DNA from: Thiobacillus sp.
GTDB lineage: Bacteria > Pseudomonadota > Gammaproteobacteria > Burkholderiales > Thiobacillaceae
Length of the DNA stretch: 30,573 nucleotides
Assembly: GCA_011391285.1 (NCBI GenBank)
Contig: JAABQU010000133.1
Location: 1 to 30,573 of the forward strand
Direction: 5' to 3'
Both the position numbers and the translations under genes were made by a program. The notes below the pieces were generated by a model, which saw nothing but the letters and a program-made list of their open reading frames with translations, had not been told where the DNA came from and did no database searches. Each line of letters starts with the position of its first letter. The first letter of the stretch is position 1. Shown here piece by piece: positions 8,475 through 19,120 of the stretch.

Positions 8475-10396
8475 TCATGATGAAGTCCAGTCAGGCATTG
8501 CGCCTTCGCGACGCAGCACGTGATCGTCGCGGACGCGGCGAGTGTAGCCGATGCGGTCGAAGAATTCGAGGATCTGAGTCGCCACTTTGCGGCCGCCGCC
8601 GCCATCGCCAAAGACGATGTCGCGCAAGGTAGCGACACGTGCCGCCCCGTGTTCGTCGTTGAGTTTGCGGACGATGCCGGCGAGCCCGGCGACGGCGGCC
8701 GCAGTGTAGTAGTGATCGTGGGCGACGGGGTAGAGCTCGCCTGCGCGCGCGAGGCGCTTGAACAGCTGACGCACGGTTTCTTCCGGCGTGCCCGTGGCCT
8801 TGGAGACATCACGGACCCGCGGCGGGTTGTAGGGCGCGGCATCGAGCAGCGGCTTCAGCACCGCGAACAGGTCGCGGTCGGCGGCGGTCACGCTGGCACG
8901 GTGTGCCGGCAGGTGCAGCCAGGCACGCGTCTGCGCAATGCGGCCGGACGCCAGCAGTTCGTTGGCGAGCGCATCGAAAGCGGGACGCGGCAGGTGAGCG
9001 GCGGTCATGCGACGCAGGCGTTCGCGTTCGACGCCGATCATGTCGGGGGCGCGTTCATGTTCGCGACCGAGGGCGTCGAGCAGTTTGGCTTCGAGTGTCG
9101 CCCAGGCTGCAGTCGCGAAACCGAGCAGTACGTTGCCATCGCGAATCACGCGCAGCCCGGCGCGCTGCCACAGCGATTCGGCAGCGGCCTCGCTGAGGTT
9201 CCAGCTCACGGCAAAGCGATCGAGATCAATGCCGGCCGTGGCCTGCTCGGCCAACAAGCCAAGGGTGACGGCCGGATCGTCGTCGCGCATCGCGTCGAGC
9301 AGGGCCAGCCGCTGCGGCGCACGCTTGTGGCGGACGGGCGGAAAGATATCGAGCACGCGGCCACCGGCGACGGTGCGTTGCGCACTGGCATCACGCAGGA
9401 TGAAACGGTCACCGCGCAGTGCCAGCGTTTCGCGTTCGAGCAGGATCTCGACGAGTGCGGTGCTGCCTGCGTCAACTTCCTGGCAGTCGAGCAGCGCAAC
9501 CCGGCCGAGGATGTCCTCGGTGCCGAGGTGCACGTGCACGCTCTGCAGATGCGTCAAGGGCTTTTGCCCTGCTGGGACGCGCAATTCACCGTGAAAGCGG
9601 TTCAGCGGAATGGCGAGTACTGGATCGACCACCCACATGCCGCGCGAGATGTCCTTCTTCTCGAAATCGCCCGTCAAGGCGAGCGCGATACGCTCGCCCG
9701 CCTCGCCGCTTTCAGCGGGTCGGTCCTGCACGTGCAGACTGCGCACCCGGGCTTTCAGGTCGGGCGGCGAAACGATGACTGACTCGCCAACGCCGATTGT
9801 TCCGGAATGCGCCGTGCCGGTGACGACCGTGCCGATGCCGGTTAGGGTGAAGCAGCGGTCGATGGCGAGCCGGAACCGGCCCGCCATCGAGCGCTGATGC
9901 AATGAAGCGGCCGCGGCCTCCAGATGTGCGCGCAACGCGGCGACCCCTTCTCTCGTGCGCCCCGACAAGGGGAAGACCGGGCTGGCGGAGAGCCCTGTGG
10001 CGGCGATGAGCGCTTCGACTTCCTGTCGGGCTTCGTCGAGCCGCTGCGGCGGGACGGCGTCGATCTTGGTGAGCGCAATCGCACCACGCGTCAGACCCAG
10101 CAGGTCGAGCAATTCGAGATGTTCGCGCGTCTGCGGCATCGGCCCGTCGTCGGCGGCGATCACCAGCAGAACAAAGTCGATGCCGGTTACGCCGGCGAGC
10201 ATGTTGTGAATCAGTTTTTCGTGCCCCGGCACGTCGACGAAGCCGAGCACCGAGCCATCGGAAAGCGGGGTGTAGGCGTAGCCGAGGTCGAGGGTGATGC
10301 CGCGCGACTTTTCCTCGGGCAGCCGATCGGCGTCGACGCCGGTGAGCGCCTTCACGAGCGTGGTCTTGCCGTGATCGATGTGGCCTGCAGTGCCGA

Positions 10397-10403
<7 letters not shown>
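8475..10403 (-). CDS. selB: Selenocysteine-specific elongation factor SelB
   Basis: SelB delivers Sec-tRNA to the ribosome at UGA codons marked by a SECIS hairpin. The 642-residue protein has an EF-Tu-like GTPase domain: GHIDHGKTT at 7-15, the DVPGHE switch II motif near 58-63, and TKID for guanine recognition. Beta-barrel domains follow, then a C-terminal half with winged-helix modules for SECIS binding (for example [15 protein letters not shown]). Length is normal for the family. Its ATG overlaps the end of selA by seven bases, indicating translational coupling. tRNA-Sec follows at once, so the three parts of the pathway form one unit. No SelD gene is in the window. Confidence 0.97.
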
Positions 10404-11788
<1,385 letters not shown>

Positions 11789-12026
11789 GATTTCACCCGA
11801 CCGGGCAGAAAAGAGAATGATTGAAGTTTAACCCCGGCCACGTGAAATTTCGGTGAATCGTTTTCAGTGGGTAACGCCCGTCGACGACGCGCGGTAGCGA
11901 GAAAGCCACCACCAACCAGGACAAGGTCACCGCGCGCCCCATCGTCGACCAACTCGCCGGCCAAGATCCGCCTTGCCGCTACCTACCAGCAGGCTTGGCT
12001 AAAAACCTTTACGGAGGATTGTTTCG

Positions 12027-12734
12027 CTGAGCCGCTACCCGCTTCTTGCCATCCTTCTCCTCGCCTTCGGCGCGCCCTACCCGGCTTCGGCCAGTTCGGT
12101 TCAGCCGACGCCGCGCACACCCAGCGTCGCCGACGTGCGCAATACGCTGGCCACCATGCCACGCGGCGACGTCCGGCGCGGCCAGGAATTGAACCAGTCC
12201 CTGATGTGCGCGTCCGGCCACGGCGACGCCGGCGTGGCGCCGACGCAGAACTGGGTCAGCCTAGCCGGCCTGCGCACCGCCTACACCTACAAGAGTCTGC
12301 TCGACTACCAGACCGGCGGCCGTCACGAGAACCCGCGCGCCACGCTGATGCAGGTCGCGGTCAAGGGCATAAGCCGCCAGGACATGGCCGACGTATCAGC
12401 TTATTACGCCAGCCTGCCGGCGGTGGCCGCCCCCGCGCCGGAGCTCGGCAGGGCCGCCTACGCGCACGCCGACCGTCTCGCCCGCCGCGGCGACCCCAGG
12501 CGCCTGCTCACCCCCTGCGCGTCCTGTCACGGCGCGGCCGGACAAGGGGGCATCAACGAAACGCCGGCGCTCGCGGGGCAGAGTGTCGGCAGCTTCGTGC
12601 GCACGATGCAGGACTACCGTGACGGCAAGCGCGTCACCGACGCCAACCAGAGCATGCGCCAGTTTGCCGAGCGGCTGACGATGGAGGAAATCCGTAACCT
12701 GGCGGCCTACTACGCCCGTCTTGGGAACCAGTAA
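12027..12734 (+). pseudogene. c4-like dihaem cytochrome with lost haem site and no normal start
   Basis: The frame encodes a periplasmic cytochrome of the c4/c553 type: a signal peptide (SRYPLLAILLLAFGAPYPASA), a first cytochrome domain and a second domain with an intact CASCH. In the first domain the motif reads CASGH, because the second Cys codon is GGC (12216-12218) instead of TGC, a one-base change. Thioether attachment of the first haem would be impaired. The frame has no ATG, GTG or TTG before the signal peptide. GGAGG at 12013-12017 is followed by CTG at 12027, used here as a tentative start; the first in-frame GTG (12135) would remove the signal. Both faults suggest decay or sequence error. 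Otherwise the fold (QNWVSLAGLRTAYTYKSLLDY, NLAAYYARLG) is complete. A weak hairpin (12741-12755) follows. Confidence 0.65.
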
Positions 12735-12776
12735 GCGCGAGGGCCGAGACGGCCCGTGGCGCAACGCCGCGTGCGT

Positions 12777-14987
12777 TCAGGAAAAATTGAACTGATGGGC
12801 GAACAGCACAGAAATTTTGTCGGGCGTCAGCGGCTTGGCGACGACATAACCCTGAATTTCATCGCAGCCGTTCTGCTTTAGAAACACGGCCTGCTCAACC
12901 GTTTCCACGCCTTCGGCGACGACCCGAAGATTCAGTGCATGCGACAGGCGAATGATGGCGATGGCGATTTCGGCATCGTCGTTGTCGGTCAGGACGTCAT
13001 CCACGAAGCTCTTGTCGATTTTCAGGGCGTCGATCGGCATCCGCTTGAGCTGGCCAAGGTTGGAATGTCCGGTTCCAAAGTCGTCGATATAGATATGCAG
13101 GCCGCGCTGACGCAGGGCTTCGAGAATGTCGAACGTGCGCGCGGGGTTCTCCATTGCTGCACTCTCGGTCACTTCGAGTTGCAGATACGCGGCATCCATC
13201 CCCGTTTCTTTGAGAATGACATCAAGATCGTCAACCAGACGGGCGTCGGAAAGCTGGTACGGCGACAGGTTGATCGCGACCGGCGGCGGGTTGTATCCGG
13301 CGTCGCGCCAGGCGATCCACTGGACGCACGCAGCGCGCGCCACCCAGCGACCGATCGGAACGATGAGCCCGGTTTCCTCCGCCACCGGAATGAACTGTTC
13401 GGGCCCGATGATGCTTCCCGAGCGGGTAAGCCAGCGGATCAGCGCCTCGAGTCCAACCACTTTGCCGCTGGCAAGATCGACCTTGGGCTGGTACATCAGC
13501 GCGAGCTCTTCCCGCCCAAGCGCCTGGCGCAGGCCCGTTTCCAGCGTCAACTGCTGCTGTGCAATGGTGTTCAAATCGTCGCTGAAGTACTCGAACCCGC
13601 TGCGGCGCTGCTTGGCCTGATACATCGCCAGGTCGGCCTGACGCAACAGGGTGTTGGCGTCCAGGCCATCATCGGGATACACGCTGATGCCGATGCTGGC
13701 GCCGATGGCGTACCGTCGCTGCCCCAGCTTGAAGGGTTCGGTCAGCGCCTGGTTCAGTTTGCGGGCCACCCGGCTGGCGGCGCGCGAGGCCGGCGGGTGG
13801 TTCAGGATGACAGCAAATTCGTCTCCACCCAGACGGGCGACGAAATCCTCGGCACGCAACTGCTCGTCGAGTCGCCGGGCGACGATGCCCAGCACCTGAT
13901 CCCCCACATCGTGACCTTGCGAGTCGTTGATATGCTTGAAGCGATCGAGGTCGATGAACAGCAGTGAAACCTGGGATTTCTCGCGCTGCGCACGCGCCAG
14001 CGCATGGCTGAGAAAATCCTGGAAGTAGGAGCGGTTGGGCAATCCGGTCAGCGGGTCGTGATTGGCCAGCATGTCCAGCCGCATTTCGGAATAGCGGCGC
14101 TCGGCCAGGGCGGCCGATACGAACAGGCCACCCAGCGCCATGGTGATCATGCTGATCTGAAGCCCGAATACGTCGCTTGGCGTGGTGGCGCTGGTGATCC
14201 CGCCGTAGGAAACAACCGCCACCCCCATCACGATGAGCGCCGCCAGGAAAATGGCGAGGCTGGCGCCGGTCACCGTAAACCGCAGGGCCGCCCACAGCAC
14301 CGCCGGCACCATCACAAACAGCACGATTTCGGCAGGACGCAGAGGTTCGGCGTAGTGCATCATCACCAGCGTCAGCGCCAGCATGCCGAGCACCAGAACC
14401 ATGCCTTCCAGCCGCGCGCCCCGGTTGGTCGGCAGCAAATCCCAGCGCGCGGCGGTCAACAGCAGCGGGGCGATCAGGAACACCCCCAGCAAATCGCCCA
14501 GCCACCACACCCACAAGCCGCGAAATATCATGGCGGCAGGCAGATCGCCATAAAAATTCAGGGTGAACACGCCCACCAGCGCGCTCACGGCGCTGCCAAG
14601 CGGAGCCGCGACCAGGGCGAACTTCGCCACGCTCGACACATGATCGAGCGTTGAACTGAAGGGCTGAAGATACCGCGGCAGGGTGCCCATGATCCATGCG
14701 CCGGTTGCCGCGCCAAGCGCCAGGCGGAATGCATCTTCCAGCGGCAGGATCAGGCTGTTGACCATCAACGAGCCCAGCAATACGCCCACCACCCCTGACG
14801 CACCGTAGCGCAAGCTCGCTGCCGCGCCGATACCCGCCGCCAGCCAGACGGCAGCGACCGTGCCGGAAATATAGGTTGAAAGTTTGAGGCTGAGCCACCC
14901 GGCCAGCGCATAGGCCAGCGCCGTCAACCCGGCTATCAGCACAAAGCGCCGGATTGCAGCAAGGTCGAACAACGACGAACGGGCCAA
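12777..14987 (-). CDS. MASE1-GGDEF-EAL c-di-GMP turnover protein
   Basis: A membrane-bound bifunctional-looking cyclic-di-GMP enzyme. The N-terminal third (to about residue 280) has eight or so membrane helices of the MASE1 sensory type. The GGDEF motif is intact at 387-391 and preceded by a RAED inhibitory site at the normal distance, so diguanylate cyclase activity with product inhibition is possible. The EAL domain keeps EAL at 514-516, EVTES, DDFGTGHSNL and AEGVET, so phosphodiesterase activity is also likely. The open frame runs up to 15119, but that part lies over a better gene in another frame. I place the start at the TTG at 14987, 13 bases after the upstream stop; no strong ribosome site is visible, so the start is uncertain. 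Probably cotranscribed with the FIST gene. Confidence 0.9.
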   Translation of the reverse strand: MARSSLFDLAAIRRFVLIAGLTALAYALAGWLSLKLSTYISGTVAAVWLAAGIGAAASLRYGASGVVGVLLGSLMVNSLILPLEDAFRLALGAATGAWIMGTLPRYLQPFSSTLDHVSSVAKFALVAAPLGSAVSALVGVFTLNFYGDLPAAMIFRGLWVWWLGDLLGVFLIAPLLLTAARWDLLPTNRGARLEGMVLVLGMLALTLVMMHYAEPLRPAEIVLFVMVPAVLWAALRFTVTGASLAIFLAALIVMGVAVVSYGGITSATTPSDVFGLQISMITMALGGLFVSAALAERRYSEMRLDMLANHDPLTGLPNRSYFQDFLSHALARAQREKSQVSLLFIDLDRFKHINDSQGHDVGDQVLGIVARRLDEQLRAEDFVARLGGDEFAVILNHPPASRAASRVARKLNQALTEPFKLGQRRYAIGASIGISVYPDDGLDANTLLRQADLAMYQAKQRRSGFEYFSDDLNTIAQQQLTLETGLRQALGREELALMYQPKVDLASGKVVGLEALIRWLTRSGSIIGPEQFIPVAEETGLIVPIGRWVARAACVQWIAWRDAGYNPPPVAINLSPYQLSDARLVDDLDVILKETGMDAAYLQLEVTESAAMENPARTFDILEALRQRGLHIYIDDFGTGHSNLGQLKRMPIDALKIDKSFVDDVLTDNDDAEIAIAIIRLSHALNLRVVAEGVETVEQAVFLKQNGCDEIQGYVVAKPLTPDKISVLFAHQFNFS

Positions 14988-15000
14988 GTGAAATATCGCT

Positions 15001-15264
15001 TTACTGCGTAGGATCGAGTTCTGCGCGCACCGACTCGAGTGCTTCCTTGAGGGTTTCCTCGGCCAGATCGTTGAGTTGCTCGGCCAGCATTTCAGCCGCG
15101 TCGATGGTTTCAGCGTCATCGGGCAGGCTGTCAGTATCGAGGTTGGCGACGAATACGGCCGCCGCGCCCGTCACCTGCAACAACTGGCGGCGCTCGTTCA
15201 TCAACAACTCGATTTCGTCGCGCAACAGGCGGACTTCGTCTTCCTTCATGGCGTGCACGGTCAT
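15001..15264 (-). CDS. Small acidic coiled-coil protein
   Basis: An 87-residue protein, start ATG at 15264, supported by GGAAGAGG nine bases upstream; an alternative TTG at 15291 overlaps the preceding gene. It is rich in Glu and Leu, with heptad-like stretches (EDEVRLLRDEIELLMNERRQ and MLAEQLNDLAEETLKEALES), so it is probably helical and dimeric. I recognise no family. It lies between the FIST sensor gene (19 bases upstream) and the c-di-GMP gene (13 bases downstream), and may link the two products physically. This is inference from position. Confidence 0.7.
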   Translation of the reverse strand: MTVHAMKEDEVRLLRDEIELLMNERRQLLQVTGAAAVFVANLDTDSLPDDAETIDAAEMLAEQLNDLAEETLKEALESVRAELDPTQ

Positions 15265-15283
15265 GCTTGTATCCTCTTCCTCG

Positions 15284-16384
15284 TCAGCCAAACAGGGTCA
15301 ACACCCCGGTGTAGCCATATAAGCGGTTATGGGAAATTTCCCCATTGGCAAAAAAACCCACCAGCGGGAATTCGCCCAGGGTGTCGCGTATCAATTCCAG
15401 TTCGCGATGGGGTGCGCCAAACATGTGCTGGCCGCGCCCCAGGCAGGAATAATACACGCCGCCCCGGATCGGCGCGTTCAGTTGCGACCCGATGGCGGCA
15501 AGCATCCGCAACAAGTCATCTTCAGCGCTTTGCTGGTCACGCCGACAGAACAGCACTTCGTCCCCCGGCTCGACGGTTTCTCCGACGGCCACCAGATTGT
15601 TCTGCGGGTCGACGCCCAGAATATTGCGCACCAGATAGTCGCCGGTGTCCGATCCCCGCACCGGCAGGCCGATGAAAATATAGCCCGCTGCCCGGCGCAG
15701 GTCGCGCGCCAGCACCTCGCCGATCTCCTCCTTCATCACGTCCAGAGCGGGACGGTGATCGAGGCTGCCGATGATGTTCTTGTTGGCGGTGGTGACGCGG
15801 TGCCGCGGCCCCAGCGGCGAAACCCCCTGCGTCAGCCGCGTCGCCAGTTTCACCCGCTCGCTGAACAGCACGCCGGACAGGCCGCCGTTCACCACGCCGT
15901 CGCTGATCTGGGCTGTCTCGCCCTGCGAACTCGACAGTCCGCCGACGACAAACCCGCTCGACACGTGGGCGGAAAGTGCTTCAATCAATTGCTGGATGCG
16001 GTTGTTCGCCGGGTCGCCGTGGACGATGGCGAAGTAGGCGTCGGTGGGCTGCGCCTCGATGTCCTGCGGCGCGCGCATGACCGGCAGCAGGCTGAAATCG
16101 GCCGGATCGAATTCCCCCAGCATCACCGCCATTGCGGGCGCGTCCAGGTATTCCACCCCGGTGGCGCATACCCCCACGCCGACGCTGCCGGTCCAGTGCG
16201 GCACCCCGGTCGCACTCTGGAAAAAAGCCAGAATCGCATCGAGCTCGCCCACGAAGGCATCCGACACATACAGAAAGCCCAGGGTCGCTCCCGCCGGAAT
16301 CGCGCCCAACTGCGCCATGCAGGCCTGCGCCGCCTGGGTCCAGTCAGCGTGCACAGCATGGGCATATTTGAACGGCGCGGTCAT
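15284..16384 (-). CDS. FIST sensory domain protein
   Basis: A 366-residue soluble protein that matches the FIST_N plus FIST_C architecture. The N-terminal part has HADWTQAAQACMAQL and TLGFLYVSDAF. The middle has the family's glycine-rich strands (FVVGGLSS, NGGLSGVLF), and the C-terminal part has GGVYYSCLGRGQHMFG and PLVGFFANGEI. FIST domains are thought to bind small ligands such as amino acids and are usually linked to signalling proteins. Here the next two genes end in a GGDEF-EAL protein, so it is probably the input module of a c-di-GMP pathway. There is no signal peptide or membrane helix. Confidence 0.88.
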   Translation of the reverse strand: MTAPFKYAHAVHADWTQAAQACMAQLGAIPAGATLGFLYVSDAFVGELDAILAFFQSATGVPHWTGSVGVGVCATGVEYLDAPAMAVMLGEFDPADFSLLPVMRAPQDIEAQPTDAYFAIVHGDPANNRIQQLIEALSAHVSSGFVVGGLSSSQGETAQISDGVVNGGLSGVLFSERVKLATRLTQGVSPLGPRHRVTTANKNIIGSLDHRPALDVMKEEIGEVLARDLRRAAGYIFIGLPVRGSDTGDYLVRNILGVDPQNNLVAVGETVEPGDEVLFCRRDQQSAEDDLLRMLAAIGSQLNAPIRGGVYYSCLGRGQHMFGAPHRELELIRDTLGEFPLVGFFANGEISHNRLYGYTGVLTLFG

Positions 16385-16400
16385 GGCGGTGGATAAGCAG

Positions 16401-16439
16401 CGACTTGCCCGCTTGCGGGCTTAGTCGAATGTTTAGTCG
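16401..16439. promoter_or_regulatory. Inverted repeat and direct repeat between divergent genes
   Basis: CGACT-T-GCCCGC-TT-GCGGGC-TT-AGTCG (16401-16427) is a two-level dyad just upstream of the FIST start. TTAGTCG recurs at 16421-16427 and 16433-16439, 12 bases apart. This is the only gap between the FIST and peptidase genes (116 bases), so it must hold both promoters. The repeats may be operator sites. I could not fix a clear -35/-10 pair. Confidence 0.4.
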
Positions 16440-16500
16440 TTTTACCAGTGGAACTTGATGTACACGATATTATGCGAAACTTGTTTTCAGGTTCCATCCC

Positions 16501-17523
16501 ATGCCGGAAATTTCTGCGCTCCACCCGCAAGGGGTAGGCCGTGGTTGTAAAGACGCTGAAGCGTCAACAACCACGCTCTACCCTCCGATCACCCCCTATG
16601 CCAGCGGCATGCTCGACACTTCAGGCATCCATCGCATCTACTGGGAGACCTCTGGCAACCCCAAGGGCATCCCGGTGCTGTTCGTGCACGGCGGGCCAGG
16701 TTCCGGCACCTCGCCGCAGCAGCGGCGCTTCTTCGATCCGGCACGCTACCGCATCGTGTTGTTCGACCAGCGCGGCAGCGGCCGCTCGACCCCGCATGGG
16801 GAACTCGCCGACAACACCACGCCGCACCTGATCGCCGACATGGAAGCGCTCAGGCGCGAACTCGGCATCGATCGCTGGCTGGTCTTCGGCGGCTCGTGGG
16901 GCTCGACCCTGACGCTGGCCTACGCCGAGGTACATCCGGAACGCTGTCTGGGCCTGGTGCTGCGAGGCATCTTCCTCTGCCGCAATAGCGAGATCGACTG
17001 GTTTCTCTATGGCATCCGCGCATTCTTCCCCGAGGCGCAACGGCAACTGGCGGAATTCATCCCGGAAGGCGAACGCGATGATTTGCTGACTGCCTATCAT
17101 CGCCGCCTGGTCGATCCCGACCCGGCGGTGCACCAGCCGGCCGCCCATGAGTGGGCGACGTTCGAAGCCTCCTGCTCGACCCTGCTGCCCAGCCCCGAAC
17201 TGGTCGCGGCGTTTGGCAGCGAACACACCGCGCTGTCGCTGTCGCGCATCGAGGCGCACTATTTCGTCAACAACATCTTCCTGCCCGACAACAGCCTGCT
17301 CGCCAACGTCGATCGCATCCGGTCCATTCCGGCCATCATCGTTCAGGGCCGCTACGACGCGGTCTGCCCGATCATGTCGGCCGACGAACTGGCGCGTGCC
17401 TGGCCCAAGGCGCGCTACGTGATCGTCCCGGATGCCGGCCACTCGGCATTCGAGCCAGGCACCTGCCGCGAACTGGTCGCTGCCTGCGACCACTTCGCCG
17501 AGACCGGGGGCTTTGACCAATGA
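16501..17523 (+). CDS. pip: Proline iminopeptidase
   Basis: A cytoplasmic alpha/beta-hydrolase that removes N-terminal proline from peptides. Family marks: LYPPITPYASGMLD at the N-terminus, HGGPGSGTSP oxyanion region, DQRGSGRSTPH, the nucleophile elbow GGSWGSTLTLAYA, GRYDAVCP with the acidic residue, and DAGHSAFEPG with the catalytic His. The frame opens at ATG 16501, giving 340 residues against about 315 for the family. The extra 25 residues (MPEISALHPQGVGRGCKDAE, then ASTTT) are largely encoded by a palindromic repeat at 16533-16582, just before the conserved LYP. The next in-frame ATG (16609) would lose conserved residues. The stop overlaps the following gene by four bases. Confidence 0.93.
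   Translation: MPEISALHPQGVGRGCKDAEASTTTLYPPITPYASGMLDTSGIHRIYWETSGNPKGIPVLFVHGGPGSGTSPQQRRFFDPARYRIVLFDQRGSGRSTPHGELADNTTPHLIADMEALRRELGIDRWLVFGGSWGSTLTLAYAEVHPERCLGLVLRGIFLCRNSEIDWFLYGIRAFFPEAQRQLAEFIPEGERDDLLTAYHRRLVDPDPAVHQPAAHEWATFEASCSTLLPSPELVAAFGSEHTALSLSRIEAHYFVNNIFLPDNSLLANVDRIRSIPAIIVQGRYDAVCPIMSADELARAWPKARYVIVPDAGHSAFEPGTCRELVAACDHFAETGGFDQ
16533..16582 (-). repeat. Palindromic REP-like repeat, copy 1
   Basis: A 50-base element with nested symmetry. Outer arms 16533-16548 and 16567-16582 pair at 14 of 16 positions. An inner hairpin GACGCT-GA-AGCGTC spans 16552-16565. On the minus strand it begins GGTAGAGCGTGGTTGT and ends CACGGCCTACC. A homologous copy lies at 21707-21753 with the same outer arms but a different, still self-complementary inner stem. 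This copy is inside the start of the peptidase reading frame. The GTAG head recalls REP elements moved by RAYT transposases. Confidence 0.75.
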
Positions 17524-18383
17524 GTCTGTCGCCTTACGTGTTCGATGCCAGTGCAGAGAACTTCAACCGGCTGGTGCTGGAAAACTCGCACAAGGGCCCG
17601 GTGCTGGTGCACTTCTGGACCCCCAAGGCCGGCCCCTGCTTCATCCTGATGCCGCGCTTGGTGAAGCTCGCCGCGGAATATGGCGGCAAGTTCCTGCTGG
17701 TGATGCTGAATGCCGACGAATTGCCGGAGCTGGCGCGCCGCTTCAGCGTGAACTCGGTGCCCACGGTGAAATTCTTCTGGCGCGGCGAAGTCGCCCACAC
17801 CATCCACGGCGCCGATCCGGACAGCAGCTTCCGCGAAGTGCTCGACCGTTTCATCGCCGGCGATGCCAACCGCGCCCACGCCCTGGGCGTGGCGGCGTGG
17901 CAGTCGGGCAATGTCCAGCAGGCGCGCATGCTGCTCGCCAATGCCGCGATGGCCGAACCCGACAACCTGGCGATTCCGCGTGACCTCGCCAAGCTGCTGT
18001 GGGCCGAAGGCGAAGGCGAGCAGGCGCTGAAACTGCTCGACAGCCTGCCGCCCGAGGCACGTGCCGACGCCCTGATCGCGCCCCTGCATGCCCACCTGAA
18101 GCTGGCGGAAACGGCGCGCCTGGCGCCGCCGCTGGCCGATCTGGAGACCCGCATCGCGCACAATCCGGGTGATCTCGAAGCACGCTACCAGCGTGCTGCC
18201 GTGCTGCTGGCGGCGGACGACTATTCAGGCGCGATGGAAGAACTGCTTGCCATCACCCGCAGCGATCGCGGCTTTCGCAACGACATCGGCCGCACCAGCC
18301 TGCTGGCGCTGTTCGAGCTGCTGGGCAGTGCGCATCCGCTGACACGGCAATACCGCCAAGCCCTGTCCGAATCGCTGCATTGA
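17520..18383 (+). CDS. cnoX: CnoX-like thioredoxin-fold/TPR protein
   Basis: A 287-residue protein with a thioredoxin fold (about 1-115) followed by TPR-like helices (about 118-287), the layout of CnoX/YbbN, a holdase that protects proteins from oxidative damage and cooperates with GroEL and DnaK. The active-site motif reads FWTPKAGPC (32-40), so the first Cys of the usual CGPC is Ala37 and only Cys40 remains. E. coli CnoX also lacks the CxxC pair, so this is not evidence of decay. The cis-proline is in SVPTVKFF. Start ATG overlaps the peptidase stop (ATGA), and its own stop overlaps the next start (TTGA), so the three genes are translationally coupled. Confidence 0.87.
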   Translation: MSLSPYVFDASAENFNRLVLENSHKGPVLVHFWTPKAGPCFILMPRLVKLAAEYGGKFLLVMLNADELPELARRFSVNSVPTVKFFWRGEVAHTIHGADPDSSFREVLDRFIAGDANRAHALGVAAWQSGNVQQARMLLANAAMAEPDNLAIPRDLAKLLWAEGEGEQALKLLDSLPPEARADALIAPLHAHLKLAETARLAPPLADLETRIAHNPGDLEARYQRAAVLLAADDYSGAMEELLAITRSDRGFRNDIGRTSLLALFELLGSAHPLTRQYRQALSESLH

Positions 18384-19120
18384 GCTTCGACCACCCCGCC
18401 TTTTCGCCCTACCGCGCATTGATCGACGCGCTGGACCTGGCGCGTGCCCTGCCCTCGCTCGATGCCCTCAACGCACTGGCCGTCGCGCGTGGCACCAAGC
18501 AGGCACGCGGGCAGCCGCTGCGCTTTTTTGCCCCCGACGGCCGCCTGTCCGCGCGCGATTACGAAACCCATATTCTGCACACCGGCCAGGTGCCGACGCG
18601 CGCCGACACCTGGCACGACGTGCTGAACGCGTTGGTGTGGCTGCGCTTTCCTCGCTTCAAGGCGGCGCTGAACGCCGCCCACGGCGAGGCCATTCCGCTT
18701 GAGACAGACAGCCGACGCGGACGCCGGCGCGATGCGCTGACGGTGCTGGATGAATCGGGGGTGTGGGTGATCAGCCGTGATCCGGCTTTGCCTGAACTGT
18801 TAGTCGGACATGCATGGCGCACGCTGTTCTGGGAAGCACGCGACCGTGTGGAAAGAGACATGCGATTCGTGGTGGTCGGTCATGCGCTGCTGGAAAAGTT
18901 ACTCGCGCCCTACCCGTCGATGACCGGCAAATGCCTGATGCTGATATCGGACTCGCTCGACCCTGATGCCGCCGAGTCACTGGCCGTCAGCACGTTGGGT
19001 ACGATCGACGCCCCACGCCAGCTTGCCCCCTTGCCGGTACAAGGCATCCCCGGATGGGATGCCGCCAACGCGCAGGCCCCTTACTACGACAACCAGGCGG
19101 TTTTCCGGCCGGCGCGCTAA
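18380..19120 (+). CDS. DUF3025 family protein
   Basis: A 246-residue protein fitting the DUF3025 family, with DTWHDVLNALVWLRFPRFKAALNA (about 76-99), the DRVERDMRFVVVGHALLEKL segment and a PYYDNQAVFRPAR end. No function is established; no signal peptide or membrane helix is seen. The start is a TTG overlapping the stop of the CnoX-like gene by four bases, which fits coupling. It converges with the SpoIIAA-like gene and their stop codons overlap (CTAA), with no room for a terminator between them. Confidence 0.8.
   Translation: MSFDHPAFSPYRALIDALDLARALPSLDALNALAVARGTKQARGQPLRFFAPDGRLSARDYETHILHTGQVPTRADTWHDVLNALVWLRFPRFKAALNAAHGEAIPLETDSRRGRRRDALTVLDESGVWVISRDPALPELLVGHAWRTLFWEARDRVERDMRFVVVGHALLEKLLAPYPSMTGKCLMLISDSLDPDAAESLAVSTLGTIDAPRQLAPLPVQGIPGWDAANAQAPYYDNQAVFRPAR

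Noticed and set aside
8520..9782. A 420-codon plus-strand frame across selB
   Set aside because: Shadow of selB; no recognised motifs, while SelB on the other strand is certain.
11875..12030. A 50-codon plus-strand frame ahead of the c4-like cytochrome, with a cytochrome-like QLAGQDPP
   Set aside because: Too short and ends in a stop after GGAGGATTGTTTCGC; the likeness to cytochrome sequence is too weak to call a remnant.
16401..16427. A third copy of the palindromic repeat family
   Set aside because: Its arms (CGACT/AGTCG, GCCCGC/GCGGGC) share no sequence with the two confirmed copies.
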